A stretch of 64,000 nucleotides of DNA, from the NCBI GenBank assembly GCA_021295655.1, contig JAGWBX010000009.1, positions 23,322 through 87,321 of the forward strand, written 5' to 3'. The notes beneath the pieces were generated by a model. The model did not search any database and was not told the DNA's origin. It saw only the letters and a program-made list of their open reading frames with translations. Within the stretch, counting starts at the first letter, position 1; each line of letters opens with the position of its first letter. The DNA comes from Candidatus Latescibacterota bacterium (lineage in GTDB: Bacteria > Latescibacterota > UBA2968 > GCA-2709665). Positions 17,943 through 27,304 of this stretch are shown piece by piece. Made by a program: the position numbers and the translations under genes.

Positions 17943-19763
17943 TTAAAAGTTCGAGTAAAAGAGATGCCGATTGTCAATGATTTCCGCCTGCTCCCTAAGA
18001 TCGCTGAACCAGGCCGCCAGGACTTCGTTCTGTTTTTCCGACCGCAGGCGCTGAACCAGTTCAGGGCCATCCGACTCGAATTCGGCTTCGTCGATCGACT
18101 TTTTTTCCAGCACCTGCAGCACGTACGCGCCCCGGTCCGTGGCGACCACGTCGCTGGTCGTTCCCGCTTCAAGGCGGAAGGCCGTACCGGTAAACGCGTT
18201 CCTGCGCCCCACGCCCTGAACGAAGTCGTCGCGGCCGAAGAGTTTGGACTCGGCGAAACGAGCATTGCGGTTGCGTGCCGCCTCTGCAAGGCCTTGTCCG
18301 GAACGAACGTCCGCCAGCAGCGGTTGGACCCGCGCAGATGCAATCTTGACTTTTTCAGCAGTCTTGAGTTTGGTTGAAATGCGATCGTAGACTTCATCCA
18401 GGGGTTGCGGACCTGCTTCGCGCCTGGCCACGAGGGTAAAGACATAGATGCCCTGTTCGGTCTCGTAAACCGGAGAAATCCTCCCCGGCGAAGCGTTGAG
18501 AAAGGAATTGACCAGCCCGGACGTCCTGTTGCCCAACATCGGGAAAAACCCGCCGGCGGTGATGAAACCGGTGTCTTTTGCCTGCAGACTCTGATCGGCC
18601 ACCGCCGCCAGGAAGTCCGATTCTTCCGCCCGCTCCTGGAAGCGTTCGGCCTCGAGACGGAGGCTGTCCAGCGTGTTTCTGCCTGGACGGATTTTCAACA
18701 GGATGTGCCTTGCCCGGACCTGAAGCCCGTCCCCCTCGCCCTTGCGTTCCTCGACCTTGAGAACGTGCCATCCGAACTGGGTCCGCACAGGTTCTGAGAT
18801 ATCACCCGGGTTGAGAGCAAAGGCCGCGTCCTCAAAGGGCTTTACCATCCTTCCGCGCCCGAAGAACCCGAGGTCTCCGCCCCGTTCCGCGCTGCCCGGA
18901 TCATCCGAGTTGCTCTCGGCCAACGAGGCGAAGTCTCCACCGGCGCGGACTTCAGCGAGCAGGCGGCGAATCTCGTCTTCGACGCTGGCTTCGTCTGCCG
19001 CGGAAGGTTTCTTCTCGAAGGCGACATAGGAGGCATTGACGGCCGCTTCCCGATGAAATTCGTCAGGATGGTCTTCATAATAGGCTCGAATCCGATCGTC
19101 CGACACGGAAACCAGCGAGTCGGCGATGGAATAGGCCTCAACGGCAGCGTAGGCGACACGGACTTTCTCTTTCTGCCGCAGATAGGCTTCCCGTACCTCC
19201 GACGACGTCACCCTCACCCCGCCGGCGACCATTTCCTGCAGTTTGCTGATCAGTACGGCCTGCCGAACGGCGTATTCGGCGCTGAGTACGAACTGCTTTC
19301 TTTCCGGGTTTGCGTAGGTGCCCGGGTCGTCCAGAAACCTGCCGTACTTATCCGGATCGAATTTCCCGTCCGTCTGAAAGACTTCCTGGCTCTGCACCCA
19401 TTCAACGGGCTGATTCCGATTGATGAAGTTGACCTCCGCGTCCGAGACCGCAATTTCGTGCTTCTCAATCTGCTGGGCGTACAGGATCTGTGCTACCATC
19501 TGGTCCCAGATCTGGCGGATGAGCTGGCCCTCTTCCGGTTCGGCGTTGTTCCGGGCTTTTGCCTGGCGTGAGGCGTCACGGAGAGCTTCGACGAATTGCT
19601 GGTGGCTGATCTTCTGACCGTTGATCACACCCACGGTATCACCCGGTCCGGCGCAGGTCATACCGCCGGCGCCCCAGTCGAAGACCATCAGCGCCACGAA
19701 GGAAATGGCCACGATCCACATCATGGCTTTGATCAGGACCACGTTGCGCAGGTTTTTGAGCAT
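17943..19763 (-). CDS. SurA/PpiD-type peptidyl-prolyl isomerase, membrane-anchored periplasmic chaperone
   Basis: A 606-residue protein with a single N-terminal membrane anchor (residues ~8-30, LIKAMMWIVAISFVALMVF), as in PpiD. A SurA_N-like chaperone region follows (INGQKISHQQFVEALRDA). A parvulin domain is recognised at DDPGSAERGGDLGFFGRGRMVKPFEDAAFAL followed by FGWHVLKVEERK; a second, degenerate parvulin-like segment comes next. It would assist folding of outer-membrane and secreted proteins in the periplasm. Start at 19763 has GGAGG eleven bases upstream. The last residues (HLFYSNF) end in Phe. Confidence 0.87.
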   Translation of the reverse strand: MLKNLRNVVLIKAMMWIVAISFVALMVFDWGAGGMTCAGPGDTVGVINGQKISHQQFVEALRDASRQAKARNNAEPEEGQLIRQIWDQMVAQILYAQQIEKHEIAVSDAEVNFINRNQPVEWVQSQEVFQTDGKFDPDKYGRFLDDPGTYANPERKQFVLSAEYAVRQAVLISKLQEMVAGGVRVTSSEVREAYLRQKEKVRVAYAAVEAYSIADSLVSVSDDRIRAYYEDHPDEFHREAAVNASYVAFEKKPSAADEASVEDEIRRLLAEVRAGGDFASLAESNSDDPGSAERGGDLGFFGRGRMVKPFEDAAFALNPGDISEPVRTQFGWHVLKVEERKGEGDGLQVRARHILLKIRPGRNTLDSLRLEAERFQERAEESDFLAAVADQSLQAKDTGFITAGGFFPMLGNRTSGLVNSFLNASPGRISPVYETEQGIYVFTLVARREAGPQPLDEVYDRISTKLKTAEKVKIASARVQPLLADVRSGQGLAEAARNRNARFAESKLFGRDDFVQGVGRRNAFTGTAFRLEAGTTSDVVATDRGAYVLQVLEKKSIDEAEFESDGPELVQRLRSEKQNEVLAAWFSDLREQAEIIDNRHLFYSNF

Positions 19764-19920
19764 GCGATAAACACCCTCCGGTGGAAGGAAAGAAGGCGGC
19801 ATTTCGAGGCGCCGCCCGCCCTCGAATTTTTCGAATAACTACATAACAACACAATAAATTATAGGAAGGCGGATGTGCAGGCAAGTCTTTTCTGCCCGCT
19901 GGAAAAAAGCCTGTGCCCGC

Positions 19921-19949
19921 TTGACCCGGACAGGCAAAATACCTATACT
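19921..19949 (+). promoter_or_regulatory. Sigma-70-type promoter for the M23 peptidase gene
   Basis: TTGACC at 19921-19926 and TATACT at 19944-19949 are separated by exactly 17 bases. Transcription would start near 19956, giving a ~55-base leader before the peptidase start at 20010. This rules out the earlier in-frame Met at 19875 as a start. Confidence 0.7.
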
Positions 19950-20009
19950 GTGTCGCGCATGATTCCGGGAAAAACCACCGCCCGCGCTGCCGGAAGGGGA
20001 GGTCTGATT

Positions 20010-22292
20010 ATGATGCGGCTGATTTTGCTGATAGGGTGTCTCTTCCTTGCGGATTCCGGCATCGCGGAAGCCGGCGACTACCATTGGCCGATGGAGGCGC
20101 CGCCTGCCCTCAATTCTTCCTTCGGTGAATACCGTCCGCGGCGTTTCCACGCAGGGCTCGACTTCAAGACGTGGGGGAAGGAAGGGTACCCCGTGCTGGC
20201 CGTTGAGGACGGGTACGTCTGGCGGGTTCGGACCTCGCCCTGGGGTTACGGGAAAGTGGTCTACATCAGGTTGAAAGACGGCCTGACAGCGGTCTACGCG
20301 CATCTCTCGGGCTTTGCGCCTCAGGTACAGGCCTTTGTCGAGGCGGAACAGGAACGACGGGGATTTTACAGTGTCAATCTCTTCTTTAAGCCGAACCAGA
20401 TTCAGGTTAAACGCGGGGAGACCCTCGGATATTCGGGCAGTACCGGCAGCGGGGTGCCCCATCTGCATTTTGAGATTCGCGACAGGAATCAACGGCCCAT
20501 CAACGGGCTGCTTCACGGCTTCGAGGTAAAAGACACCATTGCGCCAACCCTACAGTCCCTGGCTCTGATTCCTTTGGACGCCGGGTCCCGCGTTTCCAAC
20601 AAGACGGAGCCCGCGACGATTGGCGTAACGTGGCGCCCCGAACAAAAGCGCTACGTTGCACGCAGCGTGCCCATGATAGCCGGGCGCATTGGCGTAAGCG
20701 TCAAGACCTACGACCGGGCCGATGCAACCGTACTCAGCAACCGCTTTGCGCCTTACCGGCTGCGGCTGTACGTAAACGGCCGCGAGGTTTTCGAGACCCG
20801 GTACACCATCTTCGCGTACAGTCAGGTCAACCAGGCTGAACTGGACCGCAATTTCGCTCTGAAGGTTCGTGGCGCGGGGATTTATCACAACCTGTACCGT
20901 TCAGCCGGCAATCAACTTCCCATGTACGGGAAGTACAAGGTTGGCGACGGCGTCCTGTATGCGGGAATCTCACCCTCCGGCCGCGGCGTTTCCCTGAACC
21001 CCGGAAGAAATCGGCTCCGGGTGTTGGTTGAAGACGTGGCCGGGAATCGTTCCCGCGCGGATCTCGAGGTGATCGTGAACTCGGTTCCTCGCGTACTAGA
21101 CGCACGCGCAGAATTGAACGGCGGTTCCGTTCGGATGCGGGCACGAGTCCGGGACGAGAATCCGGAAAAGGTCGTTGTGGAGCGGTCATCGAACGGCGGA
21201 CGTTCCTGGGCGCCCGTAAATCCGGTCGACGTGGATGCGCGCGGCCGGGTTCACCTGGAATTCTCCCACGTCCGGGATGCGGTGTACAGGGTGCGCGCCC
21301 GGGACCGTTTCGGATCCGAGGGGTTTCAAGTCTGCGCGCCCGTGCCGTCGCAGGAGAGCGGCACAATGCCAGGCCTGCTGGAATGCACAGTACGCTATTA
21401 TCCCGACTTCGCCGTATTGAATATCGTGTCGAAACGGCTGCTGTCGGCTGCGCCGGAGGTAACCCTGAATTGGCGCCCGAACCGCGAGATGAAAAATGAA
21501 GTCATTCAGCGGAGTCTTTACAGCTACGAATCCGTTGTGCGATTCGATCCGGACGTGGAGGGGGAAGTTGCGGCGGTCCTTTCCGCGGTCGATCTGAAAG
21601 GCAATGCGGGGCGCCGCGTGGTACGCCTCGCCCAGACGCCGGTGCGCAGAAGGGGTGGGGTCGTGCGGTCCCTCGACGGAAATGCGGAGGCCCGCTTCGA
21701 CGCCGATGACGTCTACGGGCCATTTTTTGGACGGATCGAGGCCGCTCCGGGCAAAGGGGCGAAACGGCTGACCATCGTTGGAACGCGTTATCGGTTCGGG
21801 CCGGAGGATGTGCCCTTCCGGCGGAAGGCCGAAATCGTCCTCCGATACCCGGCGGACTTCAGCCGGCCGGAGCGATTGGGTATCTATCGGTTGACCGGGG
21901 GCGGCGCCTGGACATTCGTGGGCAACCGAGCGGTTCCGGGGCGCCATGCCGTGGCTGCCGAGGTCTCGAGTTTTTCCACCTATGCGCTATTGCTGGACGA
22001 GACCCCTCCACGCGTAAGAATCCTGCGGCCGGCGTCGGGCGCAAAGGTCTCAATGACACGGCCGGTAATTGTCGCCGGGATTCGCGACTACGGTTCGGGC
22101 ATCCGGCGAGAGGAGGATATACTCGTGCGGCTGAATGGAAAACGGTTGATCGCGGAATATGACCCCGAAGCGGGTCAGGTGACGGCCCGGCCCAGGCAGC
22201 CGCTCACGCGAGGAAGTTACAGGCTGGAGGTAGCGGTAACGGATGCCTGCGGCAACCGTACCCGGGCGGTGCGTTCGTTCACGGTACGATAA
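20010..22292 (+). CDS. Secreted M23 (LytM-type) metallopeptidase with C-terminal Ig-like domains
   Basis: A 760-residue exported protein. The signal peptide spans residues 1-21 (MMRLILLIGCLFLADSGIAEA). The M23 peptidase domain follows, with all zinc and catalytic residues present: His47 and Asp51 in FHAGLDF, His98 in VYAHLSGF, and His151/His153 in PHLHFE. It should cleave peptidoglycan cross-links or act as a division/envelope regulator. An insertion of about 25 residues lies between the last two motifs. The long C-terminal part contains beta-sandwich segments, including a ZU5/GAIN-like piece near VSSFSTYALLLDETPPRVRI. GGGGAGG seven bases upstream supports the start at 20010. Confidence 0.88.
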   Translation: MMRLILLIGCLFLADSGIAEAGDYHWPMEAPPALNSSFGEYRPRRFHAGLDFKTWGKEGYPVLAVEDGYVWRVRTSPWGYGKVVYIRLKDGLTAVYAHLSGFAPQVQAFVEAEQERRGFYSVNLFFKPNQIQVKRGETLGYSGSTGSGVPHLHFEIRDRNQRPINGLLHGFEVKDTIAPTLQSLALIPLDAGSRVSNKTEPATIGVTWRPEQKRYVARSVPMIAGRIGVSVKTYDRADATVLSNRFAPYRLRLYVNGREVFETRYTIFAYSQVNQAELDRNFALKVRGAGIYHNLYRSAGNQLPMYGKYKVGDGVLYAGISPSGRGVSLNPGRNRLRVLVEDVAGNRSRADLEVIVNSVPRVLDARAELNGGSVRMRARVRDENPEKVVVERSSNGGRSWAPVNPVDVDARGRVHLEFSHVRDAVYRVRARDRFGSEGFQVCAPVPSQESGTMPGLLECTVRYYPDFAVLNIVSKRLLSAAPEVTLNWRPNREMKNEVIQRSLYSYESVVRFDPDVEGEVAAVLSAVDLKGNAGRRVVRLAQTPVRRRGGVVRSLDGNAEARFDADDVYGPFFGRIEAAPGKGAKRLTIVGTRYRFGPEDVPFRRKAEIVLRYPADFSRPERLGIYRLTGGGAWTFVGNRAVPGRHAVAAEVSSFSTYALLLDETPPRVRILRPASGAKVSMTRPVIVAGIRDYGSGIRREEDILVRLNGKRLIAEYDPEAGQVTARPRQPLTRGSYRLEVAVTDACGNRTRAVRSFTVR

Positions 22293-22446
22293 GCGACCGT
22301 TTTCCACCAAAGGCGCCTGTTGTCAATCGTCGCTCGTGCCCCCATTCGAGAACCAGAATGGCGCCAGCGACGACGTTCCTCGGTGACGTGGGAGAATCCC
22401 GGGACGGCGCACCCGGGTTGACGTTCATACACGGGTCGATTCAGGG

Positions 22447-23130
22447 ATGATACTCCCGATCAAAGATGACAATCCGACGCGCCGCGCCCCCGTATTCACC
22501 GTGAGCATCCTGCTTCTGAACGTGGGGGTTTTCCTGTATTCCGTTTCCCTGGGGTCCATCGGTTTCGACGTATTCACGTTGCGGATGGGACTGATCCCTT
22601 TTGAGGTCGCCCATGGCGTGGATGCCATCTCGCCAACGCCGATCCCGCTCTATCTCACGTTCCTGACGGCCATGTTTATGCACGGCGGCTGGATGCATCT
22701 GGGCGGCAACATGCTCTATCTGTGGATTTTCGGGAACAACGTCGAAGATACGCTTGGGAGGATTCGGTTCCTGCTGTTTTACGTGTTTTGCGGCGTGGCG
22801 GCCGCACTGGGCCATGTTCTCTCGAATCCCGACTCGACAATACCCATGGTGGGCGCAAGCGGAGCGATCGCGGGTATTCTCGGGGCCTACCTGGCGCGCT
22901 TTCCGGGCGCCAGGGTGCATGTTTTCGTTTTCCTGCTGTTCTTTATCCAGATTGTGCGTGTGCCCGCGCTGCTGGTGCTTGGCGTCTGGTTTATCATCCA
23001 GCTGGTGAACGCGTCCGCCGATTCGGGCGGGGTGGGCGGCGGCGTGGCCTGGTATGCCCACGTCGGCGGGTTTATCGCGGGTTACCTGATTATGCGCCGG
23101 TACGCCCGTCGATTCGAGCGGGTTTCGTAA
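22447..23130 (+). CDS. Rhomboid-family intramembrane serine protease
   Basis: A 227-residue six-helix membrane protein. The catalytic serine is Ser138 in the GASG motif (MVGASGAIAGILGAYLARFP) and the catalytic histidine is His205 in AWYAHVGGFIAGYL. The HGGWMHLGGNMLYLWIFGNN segment is the typical helix-2 motif. It cleaves transmembrane segments of substrate proteins within the inner membrane. Position after the M23 gene (154-base gap) does not define a substrate. The gene ends at a strong bidirectional terminator. Confidence 0.93.
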   Translation: MILPIKDDNPTRRAPVFTVSILLLNVGVFLYSVSLGSIGFDVFTLRMGLIPFEVAHGVDAISPTPIPLYLTFLTAMFMHGGWMHLGGNMLYLWIFGNNVEDTLGRIRFLLFYVFCGVAAALGHVLSNPDSTIPMVGASGAIAGILGAYLARFPGARVHVFVFLLFFIQIVRVPALLVLGVWFIIQLVNASADSGGVGGGVAWYAHVGGFIAGYLIMRRYARRFERVS

Positions 23131-23164
23131 CAACCGGGTGACGCCGAATCGGGAATCGTCACGT

Positions 23165-23203
23165 AAAGAAGGGCCGCCAGCAGCATTCAGGCGGCCCTTC
23201 TTT
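23165..23203. terminator. Bidirectional rho-independent terminator between convergent genes
   Basis: A perfect 14-bp stem (AAAGAAGGGCCGCC with its complement) encloses an 11-base loop. The stem itself starts with AAAGAA and ends with TTCTTT, so each strand reads a GC hairpin followed by T-rich DNA. It serves the + strand rhomboid gene and the - strand DUF2723 gene. Confidence 0.93.
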
Positions 23204-23225
23204 GTTGTGGCGCGAATGTCTTCGA

Positions 23226-25694
23226 TCAGTTGCCCATTGAATCTCCCACCGCTTCATCTTCGGAACGGGTCTTCATGGCTGGAATAACGAACTGAAGATG
23301 TTCACGAAGTTGCTCTCGTTCTTCCTCGTGGGGACTGATACGAATCAGTTCTTCGAGGCAGAGGGTCGCGCTGTCTCTGTTGCCGGCACGGAGAAAGCTG
23401 ACGGCAAGCTGACGGTAACTGTCGTGCATCAGCGAGTACCACACCTCCCGACCTACCGATTCGGGAGGGATGGTGCTCTCCGCAACTCTGATGACTTGCA
23501 GGGCCTCGGACGGACGGTCCTGTAGACGCAGTGCACGCACCAGGCCTTCGAAGATCACCAGGTAATTGCTGATAAGGCGCCGGGCGACCGGGTCCTTGTA
23601 TACGGTGGCGTCCGCGATTCCTGAATAACGGTAGTTTTCGAGCAGATGCCTGGAGGTCAGGCCGGCGTCGAACTGTCCTGGTGCGCGTTGCCCGACCAGG
23701 CGGTACACCATGCCTTCCATTGAGAGATGGGTCCGGAGACCGCCCATGTTGCGTTCGGGAACGGTCACCGCGAAATATATCGGGCGTTGCCAGTTGTTCC
23801 GGTCAACCAGGTACCAGATCATGTAGGTGTGAGATTCCAGGAAGTTCACGCGCCGGTTGTCCTCCGAGACTTCGGTGAGTGGGATGTCTTCGGCCTTGAC
23901 GACAATCGTGCTTTCGGCGAGCGCGATATCGCGTCGTTCTGGCCATTGATAGTTTGCCACACGCTTTTCAATGAGCGCATCCGTCATCCGTATGGGAAGC
24001 CTGGGGTCCACGTCGCGCAGTTGTTTGGCGTACCAGGGCGTTCTGAGCAGGCTGAGGTTGACCACCCGGACGTCCCGGCGGAACCCCTTGACATATTGGA
24101 GAAACCACAACGGGTAGGTGTCGTTGTCTCCGTTGGTGAAGAGGATGGCGTTGGGCTCGCAGGAGCTGAGAATGTTATGGGCATAGTCGTGAGCGACCAG
24201 GTCCCCGCTGCGGTCGCGTTCGAAGTAGTTGTTTTGCAGCAGGCCGACCGGCACAACGAGGCACACGGCCGCGGCCAGCGCGGCCGCGGGAACCGCGGCG
24301 TGCCCGCGCGCAACGGCGGCGATGAGGGCAGCGGCGCCGCCGCCGATCCACAGGGCGAAGAACGTGTAGGCGCCAACGAAGATATACTCCCGTTCACGGG
24401 GTTCGGGGTCCGGCATATTCAGGTACACGACCAGTCCAAGCCCCATGAGCAGAAACATGGCGAATACGCTGGCAAACCGCTTCCAGTCCCTGCGGAAGTG
24501 ACTGACCGCCCCTGCGATTCCCAGGAGTATGGGCACAACCGAATACGCGATGGTTTCCCGGTTGCCGTCCATCCTGGCAACCGCCCTGCGGAACGTCCCG
24601 GACAGCATCTCCCCGATGGAAAACCGTTCCGTGAACGCAGGGAGTGTTTCCGAGAAGAACCGGCCGACGAGCCCCTGATCGTAAAACGGGAATTGCTGGA
24701 GGAAATATTTGACGTGGATGTTGAACTGAAAGTTCCAGAAATCACCCCGGCGGGGAAAGATGTCGTGAACGCCGTATTGCTGTCGGGTGAGGAAGGCCTT
24801 GAAATTATCGAAGGTCTCCGGATTGTTCATATCGATGAAGGGATCCAGGCCCGAACGGATGTAGAGCATGACGTACGTGGAATATCCGAGGGCGATCATC
24901 CCCAGCGCGCACGTCCAGAACGCGGGATGACGCCAGGCCGGGCGCAATACGAGGAGCGCCGCGAGTACGGCCAGCACCAATCCAACGGCGACTTCCTGAT
25001 AAGGAGAGATGATGCACAGAAAGGGAAATATTGTAAGCCCTGTTACAACCGCTGCCTGAACCGAGGGGGAACGATCCTTGAGCAGGTCGGAAAAGACCAG
25101 AATAAGAATGCCGGGCACGGTGAGCAGGCACTGTAAATGCACCCCCGCGCCCAGAAAGAACAGGTAGACGATGAAGATGAGCAGCCGGTCGCGATACCTG
25201 TCTTCCGGCGCGCCGTCCCAGCGCAGGGCCAGGTAGAATGCCAGGACGGTGAACAGCATGGACAGCGCGTAGACTTCCGCCTCGGTGGCATTTGCCCAGA
25301 ACGAGGTTGAGAATGCCGCGGATAATGCAGCGACCGCGCCGCCGGTCAGGATGGCAATGCGGTCGGAAATTCGGTCGGGTCTGAGCCACCGCGAGAGCAG
25401 ACGAACGCTGCACAGGAAAAGCAGGAGCGCCGTGGCGGCGCCGGAGAGGACGGAAATCAGGTTTACACTGAACGCGACGTTATCCGGAGTTGCGAACAGG
25501 GTGAATATGCGGCCCAGGAGGGTATGAAACGGCGCGCCGGGAGGATGTGAAACGCCGAGGATGTACGATGCCGCGATAAATTCACCGGTGTCCCAGAAGG
25601 ATACCGTGGGCGCAACGGTTCGGATGTATACGAAACACGTGATCAGAAGAACGAGGGCGCCGATGAGCCGGATCTGTTCCCGGAACGTCCTCAT
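23226..25694 (-). CDS. DUF2723 (GT117/TMEM260-like) multi-pass membrane protein
   Basis: An 822-residue membrane protein with about a dozen helices. The N-terminal sequence TVSFWDTGEFIAASYILGVS followed by HPPGAPFHTLLGR is the signature of DUF2723, a GT-C-type family related to protein O-mannosyltransferases. The Asp in the first periplasmic loop would be catalytic. The C-terminal ~300 residues are soluble and include LPIRMTDALIEKRVANYQWPE. The ending (ELIRISPHEEEREQLREH) has a TPR-like look. Start is supported by GAGG five bases upstream. A role in glycosylating exported proteins is likely for the family; the substrate here is unknown. Confidence 0.87.
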   Translation of the reverse strand: MRTFREQIRLIGALVLLITCFVYIRTVAPTVSFWDTGEFIAASYILGVSHPPGAPFHTLLGRIFTLFATPDNVAFSVNLISVLSGAATALLLFLCSVRLLSRWLRPDRISDRIAILTGGAVAALSAAFSTSFWANATEAEVYALSMLFTVLAFYLALRWDGAPEDRYRDRLLIFIVYLFFLGAGVHLQCLLTVPGILILVFSDLLKDRSPSVQAAVVTGLTIFPFLCIISPYQEVAVGLVLAVLAALLVLRPAWRHPAFWTCALGMIALGYSTYVMLYIRSGLDPFIDMNNPETFDNFKAFLTRQQYGVHDIFPRRGDFWNFQFNIHVKYFLQQFPFYDQGLVGRFFSETLPAFTERFSIGEMLSGTFRRAVARMDGNRETIAYSVVPILLGIAGAVSHFRRDWKRFASVFAMFLLMGLGLVVYLNMPDPEPREREYIFVGAYTFFALWIGGGAAALIAAVARGHAAVPAAALAAAVCLVVPVGLLQNNYFERDRSGDLVAHDYAHNILSSCEPNAILFTNGDNDTYPLWFLQYVKGFRRDVRVVNLSLLRTPWYAKQLRDVDPRLPIRMTDALIEKRVANYQWPERRDIALAESTIVVKAEDIPLTEVSEDNRRVNFLESHTYMIWYLVDRNNWQRPIYFAVTVPERNMGGLRTHLSMEGMVYRLVGQRAPGQFDAGLTSRHLLENYRYSGIADATVYKDPVARRLISNYLVIFEGLVRALRLQDRPSEALQVIRVAESTIPPESVGREVWYSLMHDSYRQLAVSFLRAGNRDSATLCLEELIRISPHEEEREQLREHLQFVIPAMKTRSEDEAVGDSMGN

Positions 25695-25782
25695 AGATGC
25701 CTCATGCGACGTGGACCGGCGTAGATTCGGGGGCGGAAATACCGGCGCTTCGGTGATTCAGAATAACAACCCATGGCGGCGA

Positions 25783-26034
25783 TCATTCTTCTGGAAGTTC
25801 TTCGGGACCGTAGACGCGGATGGATTCGTACTGCTTTTCGTAGGTGACGTAGTAGACGTTGCCGTCCTTCAGAATCCAGGCGCTGTGCCCCGAGCCGGTG
25901 ATGGCTGCACTGGGGGCTGCATCCTCACTCTGGGCATGGGCCGTCCCGGGAGACCACAGCGGCCGGACCAGGTTGGCAATCAGCAGGAACGCGACGACGG
26001 CCAGCAGCGACTTCAGGGATTTACTGTTCGACAT
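25783..26034 (-). CDS. Small exported or membrane-anchored hypothetical protein
   Basis: An 83-residue protein with an N-terminal hydrophobic segment (LLAVVAFLLIANLV) that could be a signal peptide cleaved after AHA-Q, or an anchor. The remaining ~45 residues contain SAWILKDGNVYYVTYEKQYESIRV, a predicted beta hairpin. No family recognised. An AAAGGA ribosome site lies eight bases before the ATG. It lies between the sigma factor and DUF2723 genes on the same strand but is separated from the former by a terminator, so it probably has its own promoter. Confidence 0.65.
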   Translation of the reverse strand: MSNSKSLKSLLAVVAFLLIANLVRPLWSPGTAHAQSEDAAPSAAITGSGHSAWILKDGNVYYVTYEKQYESIRVYGPEELPEE

Positions 26035-26157
26035 GGGGCGGAATCCTTTCGGTGAAAGTAGACGTTGAACGGCTTTTGGGTGGCTGTAAGTCCCACCAAT
26101 CTACTTGTTTCGCGTGGTTCCTTCAAGCCGGGGCAGGCGGGACCGGGTCAGCCGACG

Positions 26158-26196
26158 AAAAAAAGCCACAGCCGGCGCGTGACGCCGGCTGTGGCT
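26158..26196 (-). terminator. Rho-independent terminator of the sigma factor gene
   Basis: A perfect 14-bp stem (AGCCACAGCCGGCG with its complement) and 5-base loop is followed, reading the - strand, by a run of seven T residues (A-run at 26158-26164 on +). It begins 17 bases after the sigma factor stop codon. Confidence 0.94.
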
Positions 26197-26213
26197 ACGG
26201 ACGCAAGGCGGCG

Positions 26214-27071
26214 TCAGTGAAGGTATGCCTTGAGCGGGCGGCTTCGGGAGTTGTGGCGCAGCCTGTGGATGGCTTTTTCCTTAATCTGGCGTACCCGCTC
26301 GCGGGTCAATCCGAAGCGTTCGCCGATTTCCTCCAGGGTAAGCGGATGCTCCCGGTTGATGCCGAAGTAGAGGCTGATCACTTCGGCTTCCCGCGGCGTG
26401 AGGGTTGCCAGCGCTTTCTCGACTTCGCGGTGAAGCGAGTCGTCGATGAGCGATTCATCGGGGGGCGGCTGCAACTGATCTTCGAGAATGTCCAGCAGGC
26501 TGTTGTCTTCGCTTTCGCTGAACGGGGCGTCCAGCGAAAGATGCCGGCTCGAGATCTTGAGTGTATCCATCACCTCATAGTCGCTCATTTCGAGTTCATC
26601 GGCAATTTCGCTGGGGCTGGGCTCCCGCCCGAATTCCTGCTCCAGCCCGCTGGATGCCTTGCCGATTTTGTGCAGTGCGCCCACCCTGTTCAGGGGCAGC
26701 CGTACGATTCTGGACTGTTCGGCAAGGGCCTGAAGTATGGCCTGCCTGATCCACCATACGGCGTAGGAAATAAACTTGAAGCCCTTTGTCTCGTCGAAGC
26801 GTTTGGCCGCTTTTATAAGTCCCAGATTGCCTTCATTGATCAGGTCTCCCATTGAGAGACCCTGGTTCTGGTATTGTTTGGCCACGCTTACAACGAATCT
26901 CAGATTGGCTTTGGTCAGCTTCTCGAGGGCATCCTGGTCGCCCTTCTTGATTCGCTTGGCGAGGGCGATCTCTTCGTTTGCCGTGAGAAGGTCGACTTCT
27001 CCGATTTCTTGAAGGTACTGATCCAGGGATTCATCTTCGCGCGCGTACGGCCTTTTAGCTAGCTTAGACAC
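26214..27071 (-). CDS. RNA polymerase sigma factor, RpoD/SigA family
   Basis: A 285-residue sigma-70 protein. Region 1.2 is [19 protein letters not shown], region 2.1-2.4 spans [20 protein letters not shown] to [13 protein letters not shown], region 3 contains [13 protein letters not shown], and region 4.2 is [19 protein letters not shown]. It lacks the acidic region 1.1, as do short primary sigmas of Bacteroidetes-like bacteria and group 2 sigmas. It directs RNA polymerase to -35/-10 promoters, and such promoters (TTGACA/TATAAT) are indeed seen in this window. Start codon is GTG at 27071 with AAAGG eight bases upstream. Confidence 0.92.
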   Translation of the reverse strand: MSKLAKRPYAREDESLDQYLQEIGEVDLLTANEEIALAKRIKKGDQDALEKLTKANLRFVVSVAKQYQNQGLSMGDLINEGNLGLIKAAKRFDETKGFKFISYAVWWIRQAILQALAEQSRIVRLPLNRVGALHKIGKASSGLEQEFGREPSPSEIADELEMSDYEVMDTLKISSRHLSLDAPFSESEDNSLLDILEDQLQPPPDESLIDDSLHREVEKALATLTPREAEVISLYFGINREHPLTLEEIGERFGLTRERVRQIKEKAIHRLRHNSRSRPLKAYLH

Positions 27072-27304
27072 TCGTCAGCCTTTCTTTGCACCGGGGAAGG
27101 TCGGTTCAGTTGGCCGGGGTTTCGGAGCCGGACTGTGAGCCGAGAAATCAGTTCGGGAGAAACGACTGAGTTCCTCGAAGGGGATTAAGACTGTCGTAGT
27201 GAACCTTGCTGATGCTGAAATGGGTCCTGAAGACGGGTGAACGTTACATAAGATTGCCTCCTTTCAGACGGCCGCATGTATTTCAGCAGATGACTGAAGC
27301 GGGT